Shown here piece after piece: positions 11,297 through 22,113 of a stretch of 64,000 nucleotides of DNA. The notes beneath the pieces were generated by a model. It was not told the DNA's origin. It saw only the letters and a list, made by a program, of their open reading frames with translations, and did not search any database. The translations under genes and the position numbers were made by a program. The stretch is from Jaapia argillacea MUCL 33604 (Eukaryota > Basidiomycota > Agaricomycetes > Jaapiales > Jaapiaceae), in contig KL197732.1 in NCBI GenBank assembly GCA_000697665.1, positions 12,154 to 76,153 on the forward strand, given 5' to 3'. Position 1 is the stretch's first letter, and every line of letters begins with the position of its first letter.

Positions 11297-12779
11297 TCAA
11301 AAATGTACTCCGCATCGCGCAAGTCTTGTCCAGGGAATTGCAGCGGTAGTGGAGGCTGACCATCAGGATTGATGAGGCGTCGCCAATCCGGATCGTAGGG
11401 ATTGTTATGGAGAACATTGGTGGTGAACGATCCTATCCGTTGAAATTATATATGTTAACCTTGGAAATGTAACGGATAGTGCTTACGACCGCCAAGCCAT
11501 GCTTGTATCCCATTTCCCCACGACAGATCGAGTATAGGCATGCGAAGCTCACCGCCCCGACCCGAGGCTCCCGAGACATCATCAATATACTCCTTTCCTT
11601 CACCTTCGTTCAAACCCATCAAGCGCTCCAACTCTGGCATAAAATCGGTGATTCGAAATACGCCACACTGGATGACATGAAATTTGAGACTTTTCTTTGT
11701 TGCGTTGGGTCTGTATTCGACCACCTTGGCGACGATGTGAGTCCTACATCGGGAGCGATCGCGGTGTAAACCGAGTGCATGCACAAGTTCGTAACCTTCG
11801 ACGTAATTAACGCGCCAATGCTTCCAATCTACCCATCTCTGGGCTGCCTCTGGGTCACTAGATGTCAGCTCCTGGATTCTCTCGTTCGTCATGGAATTAT
11901 CCCTGAAGACAAGTGAGTGTGGCAGGTGTCAAGTCCGCGTGTCAGGGTAGAAACTCACAGGCAGCTTTGTCTGTCGAGGGCACCCGTACAGTGGTCAAGA
12001 AGATATTCCTTCCCCTTCAACGTCGGGGACTCACTTATGGCGGGGCCAATCTATCCTCTGGCACTCACGGGAGCTGCGGGAGGACATGAGAAATATTGTA
12101 AATCACGGGCAAAAGATGATCTGCACCAATAGTAGATGTGGCAGTTCGAACAACGGAATAACCTTTTGGTCGGCTCCCGGGCGAAGCACTTATAGCACAT
12201 CTTGGTCAGGTTGCGATCCGTTTTCTCTGTGCGTTTTCGGGTGTCAAACCATCGAAGGCCCCCCAGACCTTCAAGGATATCGGTAGGGGAACCGTCCTCT
12301 GCGAGGAGAAGCCGGCGGAGAGTGACGTCTGTGAAGAGATTCGGGTTCTTCTTAAACCACTTCACAGCCCATACTTCGCTACATACAGGGGCACAACGCA
12401 TAAGGTCAGATCGAACAGACAGACGGTATTGCAGACCCACTGCTCCTTTGCTTTTTCTACTTGCTCCAGTCGGCGAAGAACTTGCGAGAAGCGGACTCGG
12501 CAGAGCAGAACGTGGTCAAACGGGAGGTTCGGGTTTTTCAAGACGCGTTCGAGAATCATCTTTGCTTGTTTATCGTCCCGTTTAACTCGAGTAAGGGCCT
12601 CGCCGTAGTGAATAAAAACGATGCTGCATTGAGCTACCTTTATCTGGGTCACCTTGGGGAATGTAAATTAAGAACGTACGGATCGGCGAGCCACGCTTCC
12701 TTAATCGTTGTAACTCGACGCTCCACCTCGGGTTTCAAGTGGTCGAGTGCTTCCTGCGGTCGGCCAACATTTCTGCTGC
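11297..12779 (-). CDS. MYND-type zinc finger protein (N terminus not resolved)
   Basis: Exons read on the minus strand, first to last: a helical segment with EALDHLKPEVERRV; then AKMILERVLKNPNLPFDH and a TPR-like helical stretch; then the finger; then a C-terminal region ending in PLPLQFPGQDLRDAEYIF and TGA at 11297-11299. The MYND finger is C-x2-C (CYKC), C-x2-C (CSNC), then Y-C-SREC, then H-K-Q-S-C, spliced in phase across two introns near 12010-12140. MYND fingers bind proline-rich partners. This architecture, a helical N-terminal part plus MYND plus a short conserved tail, is widespread in Agaricomycetes with no known role. Candidate N-terminal exons lie at 12910-13180 but their phase could not be closed. 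The donor of the first listed exon is GT at about 12676. Confidence 0.75.
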
Positions 12780-13897
12780 CTGATGGGGTTGGTGAACACG
12801 ATCACATACAATAGATGAGACCCTAGTTTACAGCGGCAATTCACAATCTAAGGGAACTCAGTTCTTCGCGGAAGAGAAAACTGGACGGCAGTAAGTCGGT
12901 GACTCACATTCAATTTTCATGATGTTTCCGCAGACATTCCATCGATGATATATCCACGAATGCGAATGTCATCATCACTACTCGCATAACCAAAATGTAT
13001 TGCTTCAGAGCCCATATGCATGGTTCCACAAGATCGTCGGCAACTGCGAAACCAAAAAAAGGGCAGTTCAATGGTAATAGATTAGACAGGAACACGTGAA
13101 AAGGATATACCATCTTCGATTTGAACCAAGAAGGAGAATACGAACAGGTGGGGAAGCATCATCTTGCACTTGCGCGCTTCCGACATTGTGTTGTGCGTGA
13201 AGGATGTAGTTGCCCTCCAATTCACCACTTGGATTTCTGGCAAATGTGTGCTTTTCGCCAGAGAAGACCCTTACCGCGGGCCCACTGGCATCAGCCAGCG
13301 ATACGGTATCAGCACGCTGAATCTTCGAAGCGAACACCCACATTTGACAACGTCTGAGCGTACAGCGTCCAACGGCGGCAGCTTGACATCTGGGGAGGCA
13401 TCGAGGCCTGCGTATCGAGATATCCTCGGTTGAAGGGTATACAGGGACGAGTCAGGATGTGCCTTCTCCATGAAATGTTGGAGGTGGTGAAGGCGGCGGG
13501 TGGACGATAATCCAGGAGAAGCAACTGCTTCTCTTCGCATGATATCGTCGATGATCCAGTCTGCAGTATCAGCGCCAACTACGCTGGTCAACCGACCTCG
13601 ATTGTTGGAAAAAGAGGTCTCCAGGCTTCCATTCTACACTCGTTACCACGGCAGAGGGTCAGCGGGTGATGAATCGAGTGGAAAGTGGGTACTCGCTCTG
13701 TTTGTAGCTGGGCCAGAACCACCATACAATTAGACTCCAACACCACGTGGGTTGAATTGCTCTTCCAGAAACCACAAGCTGCGGTGACTCAGAAGAGACA
13801 TATTAATATGCACTGGCACTCCCCCGTCGTTCTCTGCGGGATTTGGACAATCACCCTGGCGGTGGAGCGTCACTGACCCTGATTCCCAGCGAAATGT
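12780..13897. other. possible upstream exons of the MYND gene; otherwise unresolved
   Basis: The minus strand holds exon-like pieces: one encoding MMLPHLFVFSFLVQIED followed by a donor, and one encoding VADDLVEPCIWALKQYIL. A further frame at 13271-13591 reads through MEKAHPDSSLYTLQPRISR. They may belong to the MYND gene or to a separate small gene; no consistent start-to-stop path was found. Confidence 0.3.
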
Positions 13898-14605
13898 CGA
13901 CTTGGACATAGGTCGCCCACTGCCGCCTGATATTACGATGGAATGGGCTTTCATCATGTCACTCGACGATGATACTACTTAGTACGGACTAGCTCCATAT
14001 CATCCGAAGTTACGACATCACCGATTAATGGCACCCTTGACGTGTTCAGTTTCAACACTGGCTCACCCTCCTCCAGGGATATCGCGTTTTCAGCGGAAGC
14101 TTGCCCAACTTATCTGATCATGGGGCAGCTCTCTGGTCTTATCTAGGAGGGCTTCTTGCATTTGCCAGATGCACGCTTGCCATCGTGACCTATCTGTCCG
14201 ACTTTCCCGCACCATGAAATCCTGAGTTGTCTACAGTTATGGGAGACAAAGCCGTGCTCTTTACGCAATTTTCAAAGTCATTGACGGATTCATTTGGTGA
14301 CTTCCCCGAATTCCGATTTCTGATTCCCGACCACACTTTGACACGTACCTCCTACCTTTTAGTATCCACTCAAATAGCCCTTGCAACGAAAACGGTTCCG
14401 TATCACCCGAATTTCCATTGTCGCTCTCATTGGCGACTGTCGACGTGGTGTCTGTTTGTCATTTACAGGCGCGTGAGGTGCATCCAACCCTCGTCGTTGT
14501 GTCGACCGTGATGGAATCCAGCCCACGCCCCCCAGATCCCTTGATTGAACGCCTAACCCGGCATGCTCAATGATGTTGAATTTAAATACACGTCCGTCCG
14601 TCGGT
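13898..14605. repeat. dispersed repeat A, copy 2
   Basis: Second copy of the sequence at 9539-10190, in direct orientation and about 3.7 kb away. The copies have diverged by many substitutions and short indels. It ends about 100 bp before the start of the decayed aldo-keto reductase gene, whereas copy 1 has no such neighbour. Confidence 0.75.
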
Positions 14606-14712
14606 TGCAGTAGGTGTCTTATGCCCACTTATCTTTTCTGTGCCGCTTATTCACTCGTCCTCGCATTCTCGCATAGCGTCTCTCCGTGGTTGAAGTCGAA
14701 AACGACCTGAAG

Positions 14713-16018
14713 ATGGTAGAGTATCGACAATTAGGCAAATCTATTCTGCGTTTTTCTGTGCTGATTGTCAGTTCTTCAGTAGTTCTGCGTATAGCGGCCT
14801 TGGCCGACTTCACCCGCTGTTTCTAGCTTGGACCATGGGCATCGGATCGAAGAAATGCGCGGTGAGGAGACCTTCCATCCTATTGAGATCAAAATGATGT
14901 TGATGACCACCATATTGCAGCCACGGGCTCCAGACGAAGACAAAGCCCTTCCCCTGCTAAAGGCTGCTAAAGGCTGCTTGGGATCGAGGAATCAATACTG
15001 CCGACACCGCCAACATATATTCGAACGGAGAGCCAGAAAAACTCATCGGAGAGTTCATAAAAAATGTATGGTGCTTCTCGTCCAACCCCAAACCCTCGTC
15101 CTGTAGAAACTGACGTTGATTCAACTCAGTATAACATTCCGCGGAACAACCTCGTGATCGTCGCCAAAGATATCTCAACACACGCTTTTCTTTTCCCCGG
15201 TCTCGAGAGCCAGCCTGGGTATCTCAATCAAAGCGGATTGTCCCGTTCAGCCATCCTCAATTCTGTCGACGCATCCTTCGAACGTCTCAACAACTCCTAC
15301 ATTGATCCCCTACAAATCCATCAGTTCGACCCAAAGGTTCCGGTCAAAGAGACTATGAAGGCTTTGCATTATTTGGGGCAAAGTAGAAACGTTCGGTATA
15401 TCGGGGTTAGTTCTATGAGACGTTGGGAGTTCGCGATGATGAATGAGATCGCGGGGAAGAACGGGTGGACGACGTTTGTTAGCATGCGGGATGAATACTC
15501 TTTGCTCTACCGCGAGGATGTGAGTTATGGTTCCAATACTTCATCCTCGTTCCCTCACTGAGCGGAGCCCCATTTTTCTCAAGGAACGGGAAATGCACCC
15601 CTATTGCAAGCGTATCGGGGTCGGGATTATCACGACGTGGGCTCCGCAGGCTTCTGTAGCTCTTACACGTCCGTATGGTGTTGAAACATTTCACCAAGAG
15701 AACAGTCTTCCAAAACAAATTCACTCAATTAAACATTGTAATTATCTCCTACGTCGAAGAGCGAGTCAAGAAGGGTACAAGACGAGTCAAGTTGTATTGG
15801 CGTGGGTGCAGACAAAGGTTGTCGGTCAGGCAGTGGGGTGCAACTTGGTGGAGGGATTGGGTGACGCTATCCTGAGGGCGTCGACTTGACAAAAGAGGAG
15901 ATCGAGTATCTCGAAGATCCATACGTTTTGATTTGTCGGCAGTCCTCTATTGTTTGACTCACACATCTCTTCTCCGTTTCATAGATACGAGCCCAAAGTC
16001 GTTCGAGGCCATGCGTAA
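14713..16018 (+). pseudogene. decayed aldo-keto reductase
   Basis: Aligns from start to stop with the intact gene at 56306-57627. Recognisable pieces in order: VEYRQLGK at the start (14713); [15 protein letters not shown] after an intron-like gap; NNLVIVAK; a long open block 15180-15520 with YIDPLQIHQFDPKVPV, NVRYIGVSSMRR and [20 protein letters not shown] after the intron; QVVLAWVQTKVVG; LTKEEIEYLEDPY; and a final VRGHA-like end before TAA at 16016-16018. The Asp, Tyr, Lys and His catalytic positions are still readable, but exon 2 (the [11 protein letters not shown] region) is scrambled, part of an early helix is duplicated (ctgctaaaggctgctaaagg near 14958), the segment after NNLVIVAK is shortened, and the frame is lost in the 15600-15890 part. 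Old enough to be damaged throughout yet still alignable. Confidence 0.85.
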
Positions 16019-19000
16019 AGACTTCACAGTCACCAGAAGGTCGGGAAATTGGGGCTATTGATTTCTCTTCCCCTTGCTGTGTATGAAATCTCGTAAATTG
16101 GCACCAAGAAATTGCAACCGGCCCAATTCCACCTCTGCACGCGGCTCGCACTGCTCCCGTTCTATAACATTGTCATTCGCTTTTGACCCCGACTCGGCCT
16201 AACTTCTCAGATCTAAGCTCGGCCGCCTCGTCATAGGATCTCTTTGTGGGGCTAACAGCGTTGCTCGGCTCAAGAAAGGCTCTTGTGAATACCTATTCGT
16301 GCTTCCCGGGTGACGAAGGTGTTTCGAGTGTCTGACCGAAGGGAGTTGACATCTCAGGTCGTGTTTCTTCCCTGATCGTCTGCCCCGAATCAAACTGCTC
16401 GGAAGCGGTGTCAACATGCTTCCGAGGTGACTTGCAGTATCGCGCCTGACATGTGTGTGTGGAAGAAGCCGTTGTCAACCACGCCACCACCGACGAATAA
16501 AAAACCCACGGGACCCGCACCGTTGTAAAACTTTGAAGCCTAAAATCACGAATCTGCAATGAGGGTGCGAATGATCTTCTGATTTGCTATTGAGCATAAA
16601 TGTAGAGTAGGGCAAACATTGAAACCAACTTTCAACTCGAGAAGGCTGGAATTCGCCGTGGCCAGCCAAGATTGCAATATTGCTTGTGTGTCACCCGTCC
16701 TCCTTACTCAGAAGGTCCCCGGCTCCCCAATCAAGACGCTTCTCACAATGGACCCACTGTGGTGCAAAATCGTCTCCATTACCTTCAAGACCGCAATTTC
16801 ACGTGCACAGACCTTACTAAAAAACGGGCTTGATGTCAATGTCAATTTGATTTCCGAGCTTGGGGGAAAGGATGGCCTTACAATCCAGTTTCATGCTCCT
16901 AGCAGATCTGTCTTGTCGTCTGAAATACAGGTATGTCCTTGGAGAACAGACTGGGCAGCTTTGATGACACCGCGACGATGAGCTAATTGCTACCGTCGCC
17001 CCGCATTGTCAATACCCTCAGGCCTGACGCGGGGATAGATATTCCCCTTGATCTCTTCACATTTCTCGTTGCCTTGTCGCTCCTCCCAGCGATCATTCCG
17101 TCGAAGATTGCATGACTGACGACCCAAGGTTGTTATCACGGCCGAAACTCTGCTAACGCAACAATGGACAGGGAAGACACTTACGTAGACACCTTGCATT
17201 TCGAGTTCCTTGTCCCGACCCTTCGATGAAATTCCTCGTCCCTAGCTCCAGGTAGGTGAGGCCGCGGATTTTACGTCTTCTCTACTTCTCAAAACTCCAC
17301 TTCAGTGCCAAGCCGGTCAGCAAAATAGACCGAATGAGCGCAATGAGCACACACGCGGAATATCGAGATACGCTTGAGTAAAGGGGTATCTGAGGGCTCG
17401 GGTTATGTTCCATACTGCGACGCGAATTTGTCCAGAACCATCGTCTGGCCAACACGACTTGATTCGAGAAAACACAGCGGAGGGATCAGAGGCGGTGTAT
17501 GAGCTGATGGTGATGCTATGACCTGTATAACGGTAACTGGACCTAAACCAGAATGATTGGGCAAGGGGGCTCACCTCTCCGCCTTCACGTGTTGGTGGAT
17601 TCGACCAATGCTTGGAGGTGATGCGGGACGCGAAGAATCAAGGCCACGGCGTATCCCGTGGTCACAATTTGAGGGCCTTGATTGAAAACAACGACATCTC
17701 CAGAAAACTACAAGGTTGCGTAACTGAGTTCGCACTCGCACAGCGACAACGCCCGGTACCTTAGTATTTAGAGACGAACTACTTAGCTCAGGAGAAAATG
17801 ACATTGACAACGTGAAACCGTACCAGCCCCTGATCCCGCTATAGAAATTGAATGGGGGCAATCCAATGGCCGTGGTGAACTTTATCAATCTCTTTGGGCA
17901 GAGATGTAGTTCGCCGAGACCGAAGGAACACATTCACGAATGAGGGGAAAGATAGAGCGGAGGGATGGATTTTAAGCCACAGGATGGTCGATGATCATCG
18001 ATTGTATCGGCCATGAGCAGGTCCTGGCACACTTTAGACGGTATTTCGAGCCCATGGAATGTGGCGGGTATGCGGGAAAATATCGGCGAAAACCACTTGG
18101 TTGTCCGAGTCGAGGCAAGTTGAGCCTCATGGTTCTGTCTGCGGTCAAGTTGACAGCCATCGGTGTCAACGTAGCGCCACTGCTCCCAAGCCTGAAGGGT
18201 CGACTGCGAAGCATTGACAAAATTTGAGGGCAGTGTACCCGCTCCGATCGGAAAATGAGCCGGCCATGCCGTTCCACTACGCATGTGGATGTACGTTTTC
18301 ATCGCAGTGCGCAAATTTTGTCTGGGGGGTATGGGCATTGGGCTAGTTTCTTCGTTGCCAATACCAAGAAGAATGGAGTGCAACTTGCATCGACAGAGGA
18401 CAACACTTAGAACCAACTGGAATCCGAGACGGAAGCGAGTGCATAGCCGAGGTGTTTGATATCATCGAGGTTGGCCCCAAGAATATCAGTCGGGTATCAG
18501 GCTAAAAGTGTACCATCGTGAACAACGACCGTTGGAGGCAAATGAATAGATGAAAAAAACGTGAAAAAAACGTGGAGAATTGGAACTAAGGAGACCTCGA
18601 GTCTGAATGCAATGACCCGAAGATCATGAGCTTTTTTAGACTTTGAAACATGAGCAGGTCTACAGGGCGAGAGTTGTAGTCGCCTTGATGGAACGGTTTG
18701 GAAGCTGGTTCGTCGTCGCTTGGGAATGCAGGGTGAGGCTCGTCATTGGCTAAGGCATTTATGGCGAGCCAGAACCGAGGTAAAGGTACCTCGTCAAAAG
18801 AAGGCCCAAATAGATCTCGCCCCTCAATTATGCAGATCGCATCGGATTAGTTTCGATGACATGGTGACCAAAGATCACCAGCAGTCCAAATTGGCAAACA
18901 ACTGAAGATCTCCTTCAGAGACCATGTGGACAACACGCAAACGCAAACGCTTCTGGTCGGGATAGTGATCCATCAGTTGGCAAATCGCCAGAGCGTGCCA

Positions 19001-19802
19001 CGTGAGGCAAAATCTTCATCAAGGCGCCTGTACTTATAAGTCAAAAGAAGGGCACGATGCAAGGGGATGGACAAATAGGAACGCACTTTAAACCTTACGA
19101 CTACGTATACGGGACACCTGTGTGTGATGAAATTGATAAGTCTACAAGAGCAGGTGATCAGCAAGCGGAAGGGCGGGAGGCGAGCGACCGAGCGCCTCTG
19201 GCCAGTCAAAACGAGTGTAGCTTGAGGCAGAGGGAAGAAGAAAGATTGATGGAGACCCAGTTGGTCGGGTTTTGCATATCGATGTGATTTTCCGCCCTCT
19301 TCGTGAAATCCGACTGGTGGACAATGAGACAGGAACAAATGGGAGCAAAACGCGGTTGGTGGACATGCCAGCGGTCAGTGAGGTTTGGGCAAGTGCGAGG
19401 AAAGCTCAGTACCCAGGTCATCAAGCTTCTACTCCCATCAGAGTACTGCTGGTGAGTTGAGTAATGATCAGCGAGGTCGAGAATCGCGTAGTGAGTCTGC
19501 AGATCAACATGGTGATCCTGCAGGCAGATCGGCAGTCGGTGATAGTAGGCGGTGGCTCCCGAGGATGACTGGGGGAAGTAAGTACCGACGAGCAGTGATT
19601 CGTGAACCTCACTGGCCAGTTGAAGGGAGACTTGCAATGTGACGGGTGACCAGTGTGACAGTAACGCGTTTGTCAACATGGACAAACTGACGCCGAGGAT
19701 TGCACTCAAAATCCAAACGTTGAACTTCTAGGTGAGTCCATCTTCGGAGATCATGATAGATTTTCTTGTTCACATCACCGTGTACTCAAGGGCGTGCAAA
19801 AA
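16019..19802. other. 3.8 kb without a recognisable gene
   Basis: Many medium open frames on both strands and no domain I can name. Notable ones on the minus strand: 17934-18416 (160 codons) and 17571-17933, adjoining in different frames; and 19206-19709 (167 codons), which begins with a hydrophobic helix (VWILSAILGVSLSMLTN) preceded by a possible acceptor, as in fungal multi-pass membrane proteins, but has no further clear membrane segments. On the plus strand 16619-16981 is open for 120 codons. These may be remnants of decayed genes. A small tandem of gaaaaaaacgt occurs near 18555. Confidence 0.35.
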
Positions 19803-20333
19803 ATGTCAACGTTAAAGCCATCCAATCCGTCCTTTACTTCGATACGCGGGGGCGTGACCAACGCAGCCCCCGCCGTCGCAACATCCCCAGAACTTGAGCA
19901 AAGCCTTGCCCTATTATCAGCCCATCGTTCAGTCCTCGGATACATGTTATTGTCCCGTGGTCATCCCGTGAGTATCATCCGGCACTCTGGTGTTATCTTC
20001 GAGGGGGAACAGGGCCGGAAATACGCCCATGCAATCGGTAGAATCGTGCAGAGTGTGCAGACAGGATTGGACGAAGTTAGTGGGGATCAACGCGATACTG
20101 TGGGTTCCCCCCTTCCCTGTTTTCAGATCTCCACTTCGTTCCGAACCAATTCCGACCCCCTTTCTGTGTATCAGGATGAAGTACGCTTCATGAGGATTCG
20201 GACGAAACGCCATGAAATTATGATTTCCCCTGGTCAGTCCTATTCGGCTCGAGCAACCCTATAGCTGGTTTATGTATTCCGTTCCACAGATGACAGATAC
20301 CTCCTGGCAGTCCTGCATGACCCTGCGACTTGA
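19803..20333 (+). CDS. roadblock/LC7 domain dynein light chain
   Basis: Three exons (19803-20099, 20175-20232, 20290-20333) give 131-132 residues, close to the usual fungal length of this family. After a short Ser/Thr-rich leader comes the roadblock fold: LLSAHRSVLGYMLLSRG, then a strand-helix with GRIVQSVQTGLDEV, then DEVRFMRIRTKRHEIMISP and DRYLLAVLHDP at the end. Roadblock light chains dimerise and attach cargo and intermediate chains to cytoplasmic dynein; relatives act in Ragulator-type GTPase scaffolds, but the length and HEIMISPDDRYLL ending favour the dynein subunit. The first ATG that fits is 19803; an in-frame GTG nine bases upstream was not used. Introns have canonical ends and matching phases. 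Confidence 0.88.
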
Positions 20334-20433
20334 CGTACTGGACAACACCTCTCGTCTCGTAATGAACCACCTTGTCTTACTGTCCACTCGCATTTCCTGT
20401 ATCCATGGAATCTCATTATCGATCGCACTCCAT

Positions 20434-21042
20434 TTAGACGCCCATGTGCTTGGCATTGCGTCTGGGGAATGAGACGCTCATCTTTCCCGGCTGGGTCCAG
20501 TCCTTTCCAATGATCTGCGCTCCAGATTTGGACTGCTTGCACTTAATCTTTCTTTTGAGTGGCGTCAAGTCAATTCGTTGGCAGGCCTGCTTAATTGACG
20601 GAATCAGTCGCGGAACCCTGCCCTCCGTTCTTTCACATGGGGTCCTAAACTGCCTAAGGTGTTGAGCGATCAAACCGCTATTCAGCCCCCATTCAGGTCC
20701 CAGAAGGTATCTCACATTGCTCCCTCGATCTAGTTATTTCATCATTTGAATCCGCTGCGCGAGAACGTGTTCCCGGGGGTACCTTGTCGACGGTAGTTGT
20801 GAGTCTGTCTGACATCCCACATTGTTTTCGCGCCAATGAGATGCTCTCCTGTTCTCCCTAGCCGGTGAATGAGTGTTATCTGCCCCAAACCTCACCCCTC
20901 CCTTTGGTCGCATCAGCGCGAGGGCAGCGGGCCCATATTCATTGGTGAACCGAAAAATGCTCTGCACGGTTCGTCCACTGGTATTTTGCGTTCCAATCTT
21001 GGGGAATCGGTCTTGAATGCGATAACAACCACGACCATGCAA
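20434..21042 (-). CDS. unrecognised minus-strand gene, C-terminal part
   Basis: Two exon-like blocks on the minus strand, 20734-21042 (contains FRFTNEYGPAALALMRP) and 20434-20715 (contains GPEWGLNSGLIAQHL and ends FPRRNAKHMGV). The gene would be convergent with the roadblock gene, 100 bp apart. Composition is plausible for coding but no family is recognised and the splice between the blocks is not certain. Confidence 0.25.
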
Positions 21043-21638
21043 CTCCTATATGCAAATCCCTGCGATCGCGTGTACGATCGTCAAGTTCTAACCGAGAGGC
21101 TAAGCTGTTTGATTGTGTCAATGGAACCCCTTTTGGTGTCTTCGACCGCATCGGTGAATTCTCTGATGAATTGCCCAGGGCCAGATGCAAGAAGACATGT
21201 ACTTTATCGCAAGCCTGAGGAGTGAGCTGGCTTTCCGAATCGACGAATAACATCTGGAGACCAGCAGCGGAGTGTTGTACACCACTAAATGGCCTGCGGG
21301 CATTCTCCGGGCCGGGCTGTCAAATAAACAAATTCACACCTCATAAACCACGTTCCATTCCTCCTTTCCATCAAGCCAAGTCGGTGCAGGCTCATTCGCT
21401 TTGCCAGAGAGGGCAACAAACTCCAACGAGTGCAAAATTCTTGACCGCTGACGCAACTTTGCAAACACCGAAAAAGATCGCATGGTGCGGTGCAATGGAG
21501 GTCGTGCCCTTTTCGTCATCCCGCGATGATTTTTCGGTTTGTCAACGCCAACCGTGCCAGGCACCCTTGGCCGAATACATACCGCCCACACAAAGTCAAA
21601 CAAGATTCTATTTGCCCTGAGCTAGTGGGGAAGCGAAT
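21043..21638. other. unresolved, possibly internal to a minus-strand gene
   Basis: Overlapping open frames on both strands with no motif. It may join the exon candidates at 20434-21042 and 21639-22017 into one gene, but no clean exon chain was found. Confidence 0.25.
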
Positions 21639-22017
21639 CTAGTCGCGTAGGAGGGTCTGATCGTAGAACAGCTTCTGTGCGAGGCTGTTAGGAATGTTGT
21701 TCGAGTCCCTCTTCGTCTCTCTCGCTGGAAAGTGGGTGAACTGTACCTCGGTCTGCAGCAAGTTGGAGCAGGAGATGGTCCCTTCCGTTGACAGGTTCTG
21801 TCAGATTGCGTTTCATGTGTCAGCTTCTGTCCTTCCAAATCGAAGGATGGCAGTTTGTCTGTGTTTACGTGAATTCTCACCTTCGCAGACAACTTTAAAC
21901 GATCACAGATCTCCGCCACAAGATCCCTGCATCGAAGATTCAAAAATTAGCATACCAGATAAATCTCGGACGCATTCGCCATCGAGACTCGACGACTTCA
22001 ATGCCTATTAGAGCCAT
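21639..22017 (-). CDS. unrecognised small minus-strand gene or 5' exons of a longer one
   Basis: Three exons can be joined in phase on the minus strand: ATG at 22017 giving MALIGIEVVESRW, then DLVAEICDRLKLSAK, then NLSTEGTISCSNLLQTEV through to LAQKLFYDQTLLRD and a stop at 21639-21641. Both introns have GT-AG ends (gtatgctaat and gtgagaattc donors). About 90 residues, no recognised family. It is divergent from the Zn2Cys6 gene, whose start is 96 bp away, so the two could share a promoter. Confidence 0.35.
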
Positions 22018-22113
22018 ATCATTGTCCCTCCTTCAACCACCCGCTACCAACCCACATATCCTTCGTCTCGTTTACACGCTCTGTGTGCTTTGACCTGTAT
22101 CTCTTAGATTGTT

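Noticed and set aside
19206-19709. 167-codon minus-strand frame with one hydrophobic helix
   Set aside because: No clear second membrane segment and no supported neighbouring exons; kept only as a note in the gap entry.
19794-19802. Upstream GTG as start of the roadblock gene
   Set aside because: The ATG at 19803 gives the expected family length; a GTG start is not expected in fungi.
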